Notes under the pieces: generated by a model
What the model was told of the DNA's origin: nothing
Databases searched by the model: none
The model's input: the letters and a program-made list of their open reading frames with translations, nothing else
Part shown: one piece after another, positions 1 through 9,006 of the stretch
Position numbering within the stretch: the first letter of the stretch is position 1
How the letters are laid out: every line of letters starts with the position of its first letter
Program-made: the position numbers and the translations under genes
NCBI GenBank assembly: GCA_023415825.1
Contig: JAEZJF010000026.1
Span: 124,001 to 188,000 of the forward strand
Direction of reading: 5' to 3'
Length of the DNA: 64,000 bases
DNA from: Bacillota bacterium
GTDB taxonomy: Bacteria > Bacillota > Clostridia > DSM-8532

Positions 1-1
1 T

Positions 2-2095
2 TGGACTTATGATCATGCAGGGAAAATGATACAAATCTCGGAGAATGCAGATCAGGTCTTCTGGGTCAGAAGGGACGACAAGATTATTTATGTTAATCCG
101 GCCTTTGAGACATTATTCGGCATCCCTTGTGAAAGGTTCTATCAAGACATAAATGTATTGCTTGAAGTTGTTGATTCAAAGGATTATGGCCGTCTATGCA
201 ATGTGCTCAGGAACGATGGAAAATACCTGGAGACACATTATAATATTGAATTCAGAGTTAATCAGCCCGATGGAACCCTAAAATGGCTTTGGCTTAAGAC
301 TTTCCCAATCCGGGAAAATGTGGGGGGGATTGTCAAAAAGGCTGCAACAGTTATTGATATAACCGAGCGCAAGCTCATGGAGGAAGAACTCTTCCGCAAT
401 CATCGAGAAATATCGATCTTATACGACCTTTTTAAGCGGGCGGCTGAGCATGTCGAGCTCCTTGAGCTTCTTAAGAAAGCTCAACAGATCATAGTTGATC
501 ATATAGGAGTGCGTAGCCTTTGCGTCTATTTGAACGATGAGCAAAATAATCAATTAAGACTATATTCCCACAGGGGTATGAGCCAAGAACTCTCAAAAAT
601 TGCGATGGTTCTGCCGTCCGAAGCTGGCTCATATCGGGAGCATACTATTCTGCCTGTTTCGACCCTTGAAGACAAAATAATCAAAGAACAGCTCCTGCGG
701 GATGATGTAAACATTATTGGCTGTTTCCCTATTGTTTATGCGGATAAAACCCTGGGAGTTCTAATGGTTGGTCTTACAACGGGGCAGAAGTTAAGTCATA
801 TAGATAAGGAATTCATTATCACCATTTGCAATCAATTGGCTGTTCTAATCTATAATATGAGGCTTTTTTATGAGCTTAAGCAGGAATTGGAGATGCGAAG
901 AAATGCTGAAAAGGAAAACGAGTTGATTTTTAAAACATCCATCGATCTTTTAGCCATAATGGATTATGATATGAAGTTTGTCAGAATCAGCCCTCAATGG
1001 GAAAAATGCCTGGGATGGAATGAAAGTGAGCTCATTAATAGAAGTATTTTAACACTGGTTCATCCAGATGACAAAGACAAAGCTCTGGATTCCATAGACT
1101 TGCTTACTTCTGAAGGCATCATTATCGGATATGAGAATCGGCTCGCACAAAAAGATGGCACCTACCGGTGGTTCGCATGGAATGCCCAGGTGGTCACGGA
1201 AGATAAAGATAAGTTAATTGTTATGTCTGGTCGGGATATCACGCGGAATAAGGAAATTGAAGATAAGAACCGCGATCTGGAACGAGCCTATCAGATGGAA
1301 TCCATTAAGATGGAGTTTTTTGCCAACATCTCTCATGAATTCAGAACTCCACTGAATATCATTCTTTCAGCACTTCAGCTCATTCAATATGGCATGGCTG
1401 AGCATAAGCTTTCTCCTGAAAACGAGAGGCACTTAAGACACTTAAGATCTGTTAAGCAAAATGCTTTCAGACTTCTTAGGCTGGTTAACAATCTCATTGA
1501 TATTACCAAGCTCGATTCGGGATATTTGAAGATTTATCCCTCCAACTGCGATATTATCAACCTGGTTGAGAATATCACCCAGTCCGTAGCCCAATATATA
1601 GAAGGCAAGGGAATCAATCTGATTTTTGACACCGATGTGGAGGAGAAAATTCTGGCCTGTGATACCGATATGATTGAACGGATTATGCTAAATCTTCTTT
1701 CCAATGCTGTTAAGTATACCGATAAGGGCGGCACTATCAAGGTAACCATTCAAGATTTGTGTGATACAATCAGAATATCTATCATGGATACCGGTGTGGG
1801 AATAGCCGAGGATAAGCTGGATATGATCTTTGAACGATTTGTCCAGGGGGATCGGCCTCTCAACAGAAGATGTGAGGGAAGTGGTATTGGGCTCTCATTG
1901 GTTAAGTCCCTGGTTGAGCTTCATAAAGGGAGGATTTATGCCAACAGTACTGTCAATAAAGGCAGCGAATTTACTTTCGAGCTCCCCGTGGTCGTAATGG
2001 ATCAAAGTGCCCAATTCCAAGGTGTGGAGCCCAGCAATGAGGAGCGGATCCACAAAATAAATGTTGAATTCTCGGATATTTATTCCTTAAATTAA
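2..2095 (+). CDS. PAS/GAF sensor histidine kinase, 5' end outside the window
   Basis: This is a sensor histidine kinase that would autophosphorylate on a conserved His and pass the phosphate to a response regulator not found next to it. The reading frame stays open to the window edge, so the gene very probably starts upstream; the first internal Met is at 26. Counted from that Met, the order is a PAS fold (about 1-115, with YVNPAFETLFGIP), a GAF-like domain (about 130-285), a second PAS (about 300-420), an H-box NISHEFRTPLN with phospho-acceptor His437, and an HATPase domain with N-box NLLSNAVKYT and G-boxes DTGVGIAED and GSGIGLSLV. No membrane segment is visible in the part present, which suggests a soluble or only N-terminally anchored sensor. 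The signal sensed is unknown. Family assignment is certain from the motifs. Confidence 0.93.
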   Translation, partial: WTYDHAGKMIQISENADQVFWVRRDDKIIYVNPAFETLFGIPCERFYQDINVLLEVVDSKDYGRLCNVLRNDGKYLETHYNIEFRVNQPDGTLKWLWLKTFPIRENVGGIVKKAATVIDITERKLMEEELFRNHREISILYDLFKRAAEHVELLELLKKAQQIIVDHIGVRSLCVYLNDEQNNQLRLYSHRGMSQELSKIAMVLPSEAGSYREHTILPVSTLEDKIIKEQLLRDDVNIIGCFPIVYADKTLGVLMVGLTTGQKLSHIDKEFIITICNQLAVLIYNMRLFYELKQELEMRRNAEKENELIFKTSIDLLAIMDYDMKFVRISPQWEKCLGWNESELINRSILTLVHPDDKDKALDSIDLLTSEGIIIGYENRLAQKDGTYRWFAWNAQVVTEDKDKLIVMSGRDITRNKEIEDKNRDLERAYQMESIKMEFFANISHEFRTPLNIILSALQLIQYGMAEHKLSPENERHLRHLRSVKQNAFRLLRLVNNLIDITKLDSGYLKIYPSNCDIINLVENITQSVAQYIEGKGINLIFDTDVEEKILACDTDMIERIMLNLLSNAVKYTDKGGTIKVTIQDLCDTIRISIMDTGVGIAEDKLDMIFERFVQGDRPLNRRCEGSGIGLSLVKSLVELHKGRIYANSTVNKGSEFTFELPVVVMDQSAQFQGVEPSNEERIHKINVEFSDIYSLN

Positions 2096-2100
2096 GGGTG

Positions 2101-2119
2101 CTTTACCTAAGAGGTAAAG
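2101..2119 (+). terminator. Weak hairpin after the kinase gene
   Basis: A perfect 8-bp stem (CTTTACCT / AGGTAAAG) with a 3-nt loop lies 5 nt after the kinase stop codon. It is AT-rich and followed only by a short T-rich stretch, so it is a weak terminator candidate at best. GGTAAA/TTTACC words recur in the following 370 bp. Confidence 0.35.
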
Positions 2120-2465
2120 TTCATTTCTATCAGTTAATCCATTTATTTTACCTAGTGTATAAACTCTTATTTACGTCATATCTCAGAGCATTTTCCTATA
2201 CCATAAAGCCATTTACGGCCTTATACGGTGTAATTCAAAAACGCATTCTCTGGTAAAGATAAATTTTTACTATTGAAAGCTTGTCTAAGACGATCACAAA
2301 AAAACCAGATAAGAATTTACTATTAATCAGCATACCTTTATTCATAGAAATATCCATGCAGTCCCTATAATTAAATTATTAAATGACTATCAAAGGTTAC
2401 ATCATGATGGGCTTGGGAATTTATCCAGACAGGAAAAATCTAATAATTTAAAAGGGGATGTCAAC
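2120..2465 (+). promoter_or_regulatory. Upstream region of the xylose operon with spaced direct repeats
   Basis: This long gene-free stretch precedes xylF. A good -10 box TATAAT lies at 2366-2371, but nothing close to a -35 consensus lies 16-18 nt upstream, as expected for an activator-dependent promoter. The word TTTACTATT occurs twice, at 2266-2274 and 2316-2324, exactly 50 bp apart and upstream of the promoter. The nearby AraC-type regulator YesN is the obvious candidate to bind there (inference). The xylF ribosome-binding site AAGGGG precedes the ATG at 2466. No ORF is supported in the region. Confidence 0.5.
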
Positions 2466-3500
2466 ATGAAAAAAGTTACCAAAATCCTAGCGCTGATACT
2501 CGCCATGGTCATGTTAATTGGGTTATTTGCCGGCTGTGGAAAGGAAGTAGCATCGCAAAATCAGACGGATAAAAAACCAAAAATTGGTATCTCACTTCCT
2601 ACTCAAAGAGAAGAAAGATGGGTACTTGACAAGGAAAACTTTGAAAAAGTAGCAAAAGAGCTCGGCGTTGAAGTAGCCATTCAAATTGCTGACAATGATG
2701 CAGCGAAACAGCAATCACAATGCGAAAATCTTATCGCTCAGGGCATCGATGTCCTGATTCTCGCCCCCCATGATGGAAAAGCAGCAGCAAATATTGTAAC
2801 AAAAGCCCACGAGGCTGGAATTAAGGTCGTGTCCTATGACAGGCTCGCACTCGATTGCGATCTTGACCTGTATGTAACCTTCGATAGCTTGAAAATAGGT
2901 GAAATGCAAGGCGAATGGCTTATGAGCAAGGTCACAAAAGGTAATGTCGTTGTTCTCGCAGGTGACCCCTCCGACAGTTGCGCAGTGCTTTATAAAAAGG
3001 GTGCAATGAATAAGATACAGCCAAGGGTTGACAGTGGAGATATCAAGGTTGTAGCTAACCAGGATGTTAAGGACTGGCAGCCAAGTGAAGCAATGAAGCA
3101 TATGGAGAATGCTTTGACTGCCAACGGAAATGATATCCAGGGGGTTCTTGCTCCTAATGATGGTACTGCTGGGGCAGTCATTCAGGCTCTTGCACAGCAG
3201 GGAATGGCTGGAAGTATACCCGTTACAGGACAGGATGCTGAAGTAGCGGCTGCAAAGAGAATTCTTGAAGGCACCCAGGGAATGACAGTGTTCAATGATA
3301 TTAGAGATCTTGGTAAAGCAGCCCTTGAAGCGGCTGTAAAGTTTGCAAAGGGCGAAGCTGTTGCAACAGAGAATAAGGAACACAACGGCAAAATTGATGT
3401 CCCGGCAATTTATATGGGACCGAAGCTTGTTGATAAGGATAATCTCCAGAAGGTTCTTGTAGACAGTGGGTTCATGGAGAAGAAAGAGTTGGAAAAATAA
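2466..3500 (+). CDS. xylF: D-xylose-type ABC transporter substrate-binding lipoprotein
   Basis: The product is the extracytoplasmic binding lipoprotein that captures a pentose, most likely D-xylose, for the XylGH importer. It begins with a lipoprotein signal: a basic start MKKVTK, a hydrophobic stretch, then lipobox FAGC with the lipidated Cys at residue 24. The mature part is a two-lobed periplasmic-binding fold of the XylF/ChvE group: it has the XylF-type EERWVLD segment after the first strand, then SYDRLAL, TGQDAE and GTQGMTVF. Its 344 residues are normal for XylF. It is the first gene of xylFGH and a hairpin follows it, which often keeps binding-protein mRNA more abundant than that of the other subunits. 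A second paralogue lies at 10624. Xylose specificity is inferred from family resemblance and the neighbouring sensing genes. Confidence 0.9.
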   Translation: MKKVTKILALILAMVMLIGLFAGCGKEVASQNQTDKKPKIGISLPTQREERWVLDKENFEKVAKELGVEVAIQIADNDAAKQQSQCENLIAQGIDVLILAPHDGKAAANIVTKAHEAGIKVVSYDRLALDCDLDLYVTFDSLKIGEMQGEWLMSKVTKGNVVVLAGDPSDSCAVLYKKGAMNKIQPRVDSGDIKVVANQDVKDWQPSEAMKHMENALTANGNDIQGVLAPNDGTAGAVIQALAQQGMAGSIPVTGQDAEVAAAKRILEGTQGMTVFNDIRDLGKAALEAAVKFAKGEAVATENKEHNGKIDVPAIYMGPKLVDKDNLQKVLVDSGFMEKKELEK

Positions 3501-3532
3501 ATAAGCGCTAATTAATAAACAGCAAAGTTTCA

Positions 3533-3561
3533 GGAGGAATAGTGGGTTTCATTGTTCCTCC
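3533..3561 (+). promoter_or_regulatory. Intercistronic hairpin between xylF and xylG
   Basis: A perfect 7-bp inverted repeat, GGAGGAA / TTCCTCC, with a 15-nt loop lies 33 nt after the xylF stop. There is no T-run, so it is unlikely to terminate fully. It probably protects the upstream xylF mRNA from 3' decay or attenuates read-through into xylGH. The left arm resembles a ribosome-binding site that would be masked in the stem. Confidence 0.5.
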
Positions 3562-3573
3562 GAAATCTATTAA

Positions 3574-3626
3574 AGGTCGAGGCCTGTGGTACGTACCCAT
3601 AGATATGTATTTCGATTACGGGTGAG
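3574..3626 (+). repeat. Leader repeat, family D, copy before xylG
   Basis: One 46-bp unit begins AGGTCGAGGCCTGT and ends CGATTAC, followed by the next-unit edge GGGTGAG. The same frame recurs twice in tandem at 40303 before rimM and inverted at 21539 before mutS2. A small stem CATA/TATG sits in the middle. The terminal GGGTGAG lies 4 nt before the xylG ATG and appears to act as its ribosome-binding site. Confidence 0.65.
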
Positions 3627-3630
3627 ATAG

Positions 3631-5157
3631 ATGAATGAGTATATTCTTGAAATGAGAAACATAACAAAGGAATTTCCAGGTGTTAAGGCATTGGATAAGG
3701 TGAGTTTCAAAGTAAAAAAAGGTGAAATTCATGCCCTTGTGGGCGAAAATGGGGCTGGAAAATCAACACTGATGAAGGTTTTAAGCGGAGTTTACCCGTT
3801 TGGCTCCTATAGCGGAGACATTTTAATAAATGGAAAGGAGCTGAATTTTAACAGCATAAAAGACAGTGAGCATGCCGGTATTGCTATCATATATCAGGAG
3901 TTAACCTTAGTTAAGCACATGAATATTTGTGAAAATATTTTTCTTGGTAATCAATTCTCCAGCCATGGCATTATTAATTGGGAAAAATCATTTGTAGAAG
4001 CGGAAAAGGTTCTAAAAGAGGTACGGCTGAATGCTGATCTTCACACCAAAGTTATCAACCTTGGAATAGGTCAACAGCAGCTGGTAGAGATCGCAAAGGC
4101 TGTTGCAAAGAAGACCGAGCTTTTGATATTGGACGAACCCACCTCAGCACTAACCGAAAATGAGACCGCAAATCTTCTTAATCTTCTAAGGGAATTTCGA
4201 GAAAAAGGTGTTACCTGTATATATATATCCCATAAATTGAGCGAGGTCTTTCAGATTGCAGATACCATAACGGTTCTGAGGGATGGGAAAACTGTTGCAA
4301 CCCATGATACCCGGGAGCTTTGTGAAAACAAGCTGATATCACTTATGGTAGGCCGTGAGCTGACACAAAGATTTCCAAGGGTAGAACATACACCTGGAGA
4401 AGTGGTTCTGGAGGTAAAGAATTGGACAGTTTATGATCCTGAATTGCCTGACAGAAAAGTGATTCACGATGTAAGCTTTACTGCAAGAAAAGGTGAGATA
4501 TTAGGTATTTCCGGGCTCATGGGTGCGGGCAGAACAGAGCTTTTCATGAGTGTTTTTGGTTGCTATGGGAGCAATCAAAGTGGGGATGTATGCATAAGCG
4601 GTAGGGAGATTAAAGCAAGAACACCAAAGGATGTTATTAAAGAAGGGATCAGTTACCTTTCGGAGGACCGAAAAGGAAATGGATTGGTATTGATCCAGGA
4701 TATTAAAAAGAATATTTCTATGGCAAGTCTATCAAGGATCTCCAAGATGAGTGTAATTAATGATAATGAAGAAGTAAAGGCGATAGAAAAGTATGTAATG
4801 GACCTTCATATCAAGACCCCTTCCATCGAGCAGACGACCAGCAATTTAAGCGGGGGAAATCAGCAAAAGGTAGTATTGGCAAAATGGCTGATGACTCAAC
4901 CTAAGGTTCTTATTCTTGATGAGCCTACGAGGGGAATTGACGTTGGGGCCAAGTTTGAAATCTACAATATTATGAACAGGCTTGTCGATGAAGGAGTTTG
5001 CATTATAATGATTTCTTCAGAGCTGCCGGAGATACTTGGAATGAGTGACAGGATATTGGTTATGCACGAAGGAAAAGTCAATGGGGAGCTTAAATGGAAA
5101 GATGCAACTCAAGAGAAAATATTAGCTTTTGCTACAGGGGGTATGTTAAATGAATAG
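3631..5157 (+). CDS. xylG: Sugar ABC transporter ATP-binding protein, XylG type
   Basis: The product is the double-domain ATPase that powers pentose import with XylF and XylH at the inner face of the membrane. Domain 1 (about 1-240) has Walker A GENGAGKST at 38-46, a QQQLVEIAKA signature segment and Walker B LLILDEPTSAL. Domain 2 (about 255-500) has a degenerate Walker A (GLMGAGRTEL), signature LSGGNQQKV and Walker B VLILDEPTRGID, the usual asymmetry of the carbohydrate-uptake-2 family (RbsA/MglA/XylG). Its length of 508 is typical. The ATG follows the GGGTGAG edge of the leader repeat, and the 3' end overlaps xylH by 8 bp, implying translational coupling. Confidence 0.93.
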   Translation: MNEYILEMRNITKEFPGVKALDKVSFKVKKGEIHALVGENGAGKSTLMKVLSGVYPFGSYSGDILINGKELNFNSIKDSEHAGIAIIYQELTLVKHMNICENIFLGNQFSSHGIINWEKSFVEAEKVLKEVRLNADLHTKVINLGIGQQQLVEIAKAVAKKTELLILDEPTSALTENETANLLNLLREFREKGVTCIYISHKLSEVFQIADTITVLRDGKTVATHDTRELCENKLISLMVGRELTQRFPRVEHTPGEVVLEVKNWTVYDPELPDRKVIHDVSFTARKGEILGISGLMGAGRTELFMSVFGCYGSNQSGDVCISGREIKARTPKDVIKEGISYLSEDRKGNGLVLIQDIKKNISMASLSRISKMSVINDNEEVKAIEKYVMDLHIKTPSIEQTTSNLSGGNQQKVVLAKWLMTQPKVLILDEPTRGIDVGAKFEIYNIMNRLVDEGVCIIMISSELPEILGMSDRILVMHEGKVNGELKWKDATQEKILAFATGGMLNE

Positions 5158-6379
5158 TATTGCAAAACCGATAGTCATTGAAACCGGTACAGGTAACCGA
5201 AAAAGAACAATTAAAGATTGGATTGCAGCTTCAGCAAAACAAAACGTAAGACAATATACGATGTTCATAGCACTATTGCTGATTTGGGTAATGTTCGCCA
5301 TACTGACTGACGGAATATTCATCACATCAAGAAATCTTTCCAATTTGTTTTTACAAATGGTAACAATAGGATTCTTGGCATGTGGCATGGTTCTCGTCAT
5401 TGTTGCGACCCATATCGATCTTTCTGTGGGTTCCGTTGCTGCAACCCTTGGTGCGGTTGCGGCCTACCTCATGGATAAATTGGATGTCAACCCATGGCTT
5501 GCAATAATCATCACCTTGATTGCCGGCCTGCTTGTTGGCTGCTGGCATGGGTATTGGATTTCATACAGGGGAGTTCCGGCATTCATTGTAACACTGGCCA
5601 GCATGACCGCCTTTAAAGGGGTCACTCTCGCCATTACCAAAGGGGCAACCATAGGTGAACTCCCTAGTTCCTTTAAGGCAATAGGGCAGGGGTATGTCCC
5701 AAAGCTATTCTTTCACGATGCCAAGTTTAATGACACAAGTGTGATTATAGGATTATTGTTGATTATTGGTTACATAGTGATGGAAACAAAAAAGAGAGCT
5801 TCCAGAAAAAAATATGGATTTGATGTTCCCCCGATCCAGATTCAAATAATCAAATTGATACTTGTATCAGCTCTTATTGCTCTAGCTTGCTCCATCATGA
5901 TCAGTTATATGGGGATACCTTATGCAGTGCTGCTTTTACTGGGTGTCGTCATACTCTTTACTTTCATTACGAATAAAACAACCTTTGGGAGAAATGTATA
6001 CGCAAGTGGCGGCAATAAGGAGGCCGCAAGACTGTCAGGAATCAATATTAAACGTGTGGGCTTTTCCATCTTTGCTCTTATGGGAATCCTTAATGCCATA
6101 GCGGCCATCGTTTTCACTGCAAGGTTAAATGCCGCTACTCCTTCGGCTGGCAATCTATTTGAGCTGGATGCCGTTGCGGCCTGCTATATCGGTGGTACAA
6201 GCCCTCTTGGCGGCGTTGGAACAATATATGGTGCTATAATCGGAGCTCTGATCATGGCGAGCCTTGATAATGGAATGAGCTTAATGAATCTCCCTATTAT
6301 GTTTCAATATATCATAAAGGGTATGATTCTCTTATCTGCTGTCTGGATAGACTTTGCAACAAAAAAGAAAGCATTATAG
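5150..6379 (+). CDS. xylH: Sugar ABC transporter permease, XylH type
   Basis: The product is the membrane permease of the xylose-type importer; two copies are expected to form the channel on XylG. The sequence is strongly hydrophobic with about ten membrane segments and carries the family motif GGNKEAARLSGIN, which contacts the ATPase, plus a BPD_transp_2-like GGTSPLGGVGTIYGA near the C terminus. At 409 residues it matches XylH, which is longer than RbsC. It overlaps xylG by 8 bp (the ATG lies within the xylG end). It completes the xylFGH operon and the sensing genes follow after 80 bp. Confidence 0.93.
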   Translation: MNSIAKPIVIETGTGNRKRTIKDWIAASAKQNVRQYTMFIALLLIWVMFAILTDGIFITSRNLSNLFLQMVTIGFLACGMVLVIVATHIDLSVGSVAATLGAVAAYLMDKLDVNPWLAIIITLIAGLLVGCWHGYWISYRGVPAFIVTLASMTAFKGVTLAITKGATIGELPSSFKAIGQGYVPKLFFHDAKFNDTSVIIGLLLIIGYIVMETKKRASRKKYGFDVPPIQIQIIKLILVSALIALACSIMISYMGIPYAVLLLLGVVILFTFITNKTTFGRNVYASGGNKEAARLSGINIKRVGFSIFALMGILNAIAAIVFTARLNAATPSAGNLFELDAVAACYIGGTSPLGGVGTIYGAIIGALIMASLDNGMSLMNLPIMFQYIIKGMILLSAVWIDFATKKKAL

Positions 6380-6459
6380 AGATGCAAAATAGCATTCGCA
6401 GGAGTTGAATAAATTTTACATTAATGAGATAATATTAAATAACTTAATTGAGGGGATGT

Positions 6460-7455
6460 ATGTGGGACAGAGGAAAATTCCTAAAAATGAATAGGTATTT
6501 TGTCATAACCCTCGTTGTATTTCTGACAACAGCTATACCTCTTACACAATCCTACAGGAAAACAAGTCATACTGTTAAATCCACAAATCATAAAGACATA
6601 TATCGATTTGCCTGCATTTATTCCGGAAGCAGTGATTATTACAAGTATTCCCTAAAGCAAGGACTCGAAAAAGCTTCTGAGAAATTAGGGGTCTGGGTGA
6701 ATTTTCTGAGCTTCAAATCAATTGAAACAGACAAGCATTGTGATGAGTTTGATAAAGCTATTGCTGCAAAGGTTGATGGTATCATCACCAATATTCCTGA
6801 CGCTGATGCCATTGGTCGCTATATTGAAATAGCCGACGAAAATCATATACCTGTTATCACAATAGAAAACGACTTGCCCGGCAGTAAAAGAATTTCTTTT
6901 ATTGGAACCAATAGCTATGCTTTTGGGGTTAATGCAGGAAGACTTATGATTTCCGCGACAAATGGAAAAGCAAGGACTGCTATGTTTTTGAGCTCCAACA
7001 TGAGCAGGCAGAATTTGAAAAACCAAGGCTTTCAAGACACCGTAATGAATAATGATGAAATGGATGTTGAGTTATTTGTATCTGAAGAGCCCAGCATAAT
7101 AGGGTATGTCAATACGGCTCAGTCTATTTTTGTAAACAATCCTGACCGTGATTCTTTCTTCTGCCATGATTCCGAAAGCACATTAGGCGTTGTAAGAGCG
7201 ATGATTGAGTTTAATAAAACGAATAATGTGGTTATCGGCTCTGGCGATTCAAATGAGATTTTAAGGTACATAAAAAACGGAATCATTTATGCTTCTTTGG
7301 TAGAGGATCCCTATACCATCGGGTATCTTTCGGTTGAAAACATGTTGAAACATAAAAAAGGAGAGAGTATTTCAGAGTCTGTTAATCCTGATATCATTAT
7401 TTTATCAAAGGATAATATTGATAGCATACTCGAAGAGAGAGAGGGCAAGGAGTGA
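6460..7455 (+). CDS. xylFII: Membrane-anchored sugar-binding sensor protein, XylFII-like
   Basis: This is a periplasmic-binding-fold protein held in the membrane by one N-terminal segment (hydrophobic core after MNRYFVITLVVF) and lacking a lipobox Cys. In Clostridium beijerinckii a protein of this kind, XylFII, binds D-xylose and then the LytS kinase, switching on xylose uptake. The gene order here (binding protein, LytS-type kinase, YesN-type regulator, beside xylFGH) is the same, so this role is the best inference. The fold is seen in the VDGIITNIPD, VIGSGDSNEIL and EDPYTIGYL segments. The start at 6460 is chosen because GAGGGG precedes it; ATG 6487 or TTG 6448 are alternatives. It is only distantly similar to the two XylF lipoproteins. 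The kinase begins 1 nt after its stop. Confidence 0.8.
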   Translation: MWDRGKFLKMNRYFVITLVVFLTTAIPLTQSYRKTSHTVKSTNHKDIYRFACIYSGSSDYYKYSLKQGLEKASEKLGVWVNFLSFKSIETDKHCDEFDKAIAAKVDGIITNIPDADAIGRYIEIADENHIPVITIENDLPGSKRISFIGTNSYAFGVNAGRLMISATNGKARTAMFLSSNMSRQNLKNQGFQDTVMNNDEMDVELFVSEEPSIIGYVNTAQSIFVNNPDRDSFFCHDSESTLGVVRAMIEFNKTNNVVIGSGDSNEILRYIKNGIIYASLVEDPYTIGYLSVENMLKHKKGESISESVNPDIIILSKDNIDSILEEREGKE

Positions 7456-7456
7456 T

Positions 7457-9004
7457 ATGAAAGGGGAACTCAAGAATATCATGCCTCTCAGAAAAAGAGT
7501 ACTGCTTTTCTTCTTGATAGTCATTGTTCTAATTGGACTATTGAGTTCCGTTCTCTATTACAATATGGCTAAGACCTATTATAAATTTGATAAGGTATAC
7601 AATAATTTAAAAATACTTGAGGACTATTCCAGTACGATAGAGAAGACAAGCGCTGATTTAAACAAGTATATAAGTGAAAGCGACCGTTCCTTTATAAGTT
7701 CTTTCTATCAAAAATACGATGAGTTATTGCTGGAAATGAAAAATACCGACCTGGACTTTAATAATATAGACGATAATATGCTTTTTGTGAATATAAGGTG
7801 CATGTTTGAAACATATGGAAGTGAAGCCGATGCCGCAATCAGAGAATACAGGAAAAGAAATGTAGAGGCCTTATCCTACAGACTTTCACGAACACTGAAA
7901 ATACAGGCCTATATCCAGGATGAAATAGATGCACTTGTTCTGAGCTATATTTCTGAGAGCAGAATTTTTCAGAAGGATCTGCTTAACCAGATGGTCATTT
8001 TGCGAGCCCTTATCATAATCTTAATCATTATGTCTTTTACACTGTATATTATGCTTGCTTTTTACTTAAGTAAAGCACTTGTCAAGCCCATTGACATGCT
8101 GGTGAAGATGGCAAATCGGATATCGGGAGGGGACTTTGATGTGGAGCCCGTTAATACCAGCTCTCATGGTGAATTGAAGATGCTTTCCGACACGTTATAC
8201 AGAATGAACTATGATATTAAAAAATATATTGAAGAGATGAATAACAAGGTGGAGGTCGAAAAGCTCTTGCAGGCAAAGGAGGTTGAAAACCTCAGAATAA
8301 ACGCGCTTTTAAAGGAAACAGAGCTTAAAAGACTTCAAGCGCAGGTCAATCCGCACTTTTTGTTTAATACACTGACCACATTGCATCATACAGCATTTAT
8401 GGAAGGGGCAACGGAAACCTGTGAAATTGCAGAGGCTGTTTCAAAAATTCTTAGATATAATTTGAGAAAATCCAATACCATTGTTCAGCTTAATGACGAA
8501 ATTGAAAATATCAAAAATTATATATATATTCAGGAGAAAAGATATAAGCATAGAGTAAAAGTGCATTTTGATATCGATGAAAACCAATTGGACCTACCCA
8601 TACCCAATATGACAGTTCAACCCATCGTAGAAAATTCTTTCATACATGGCGTTGAAAATAACGAGGATTATGGAGAGATAAGTTTAAGAGTATATAAGGA
8701 GAATGAATTTACTGTAGTAGAGATTAAGGATAATGGAGCGGGTATCGAAGAGGAAAAGCTTAATGAATTGAGAAATATGATTGGTAATGAATCGGATTAT
8801 AGTGGACATACCTCCAGTATTGGGATTAACAACGTTGTTAAACGGCTGCAGGCTTTTTACAATTCCAAAGACTTGTTTCACATTGAAAGTACGCTCAAGG
8901 ATGGGACAATCATAAAACTCTTTTTACCCTATCATTTTGAGTATCGGAGAAATGCAACCGCCAGAGGCAGTTTTGAAGCAGAGCTCAGGCTATTGGAGGA
9001 CTAA
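7457..9004 (+). CDS. lytS: LytS/YesM-type sensor histidine kinase
   Basis: This membrane kinase should receive the sugar signal from the preceding binding protein and phosphorylate the YesN-type regulator. A first membrane segment (about residues 10-35) and a second (about 180-205) bracket an extracytoplasmic helical domain of about 145 residues; a HAMP-like linker follows (KPIDMLVKMANRI). The kinase core is the His_kinase family (QVNPHFLFN, phospho-acceptor His300) plus an HATPase domain with DNGAGIEEE and SIGINNVVKRL. The ATG at 7457 follows AAGGAG; the longer frame has no ribosome site and overlaps the previous gene. It is 2 nt from the response regulator. The pairing with a XylFII-like protein is established for Clostridium; the ligand here is inferred. 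Confidence 0.88.
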   Translation: MKGELKNIMPLRKRVLLFFLIVIVLIGLLSSVLYYNMAKTYYKFDKVYNNLKILEDYSSTIEKTSADLNKYISESDRSFISSFYQKYDELLLEMKNTDLDFNNIDDNMLFVNIRCMFETYGSEADAAIREYRKRNVEALSYRLSRTLKIQAYIQDEIDALVLSYISESRIFQKDLLNQMVILRALIIILIIMSFTLYIMLAFYLSKALVKPIDMLVKMANRISGGDFDVEPVNTSSHGELKMLSDTLYRMNYDIKKYIEEMNNKVEVEKLLQAKEVENLRINALLKETELKRLQAQVNPHFLFNTLTTLHHTAFMEGATETCEIAEAVSKILRYNLRKSNTIVQLNDEIENIKNYIYIQEKRYKHRVKVHFDIDENQLDLPIPNMTVQPIVENSFIHGVENNEDYGEISLRVYKENEFTVVEIKDNGAGIEEEKLNELRNMIGNESDYSGHTSSIGINNVVKRLQAFYNSKDLFHIESTLKDGTIIKLFLPYHFEYRRNATARGSFEAELRLLED

Positions 9005-9006
9005 AG

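Noticed and set aside
2715..3383. Minus-strand ORF of 222 codons opposite xylF
   Set aside because: Shadow of the xylF coding frame, rich in Cys/His with no domain pattern.
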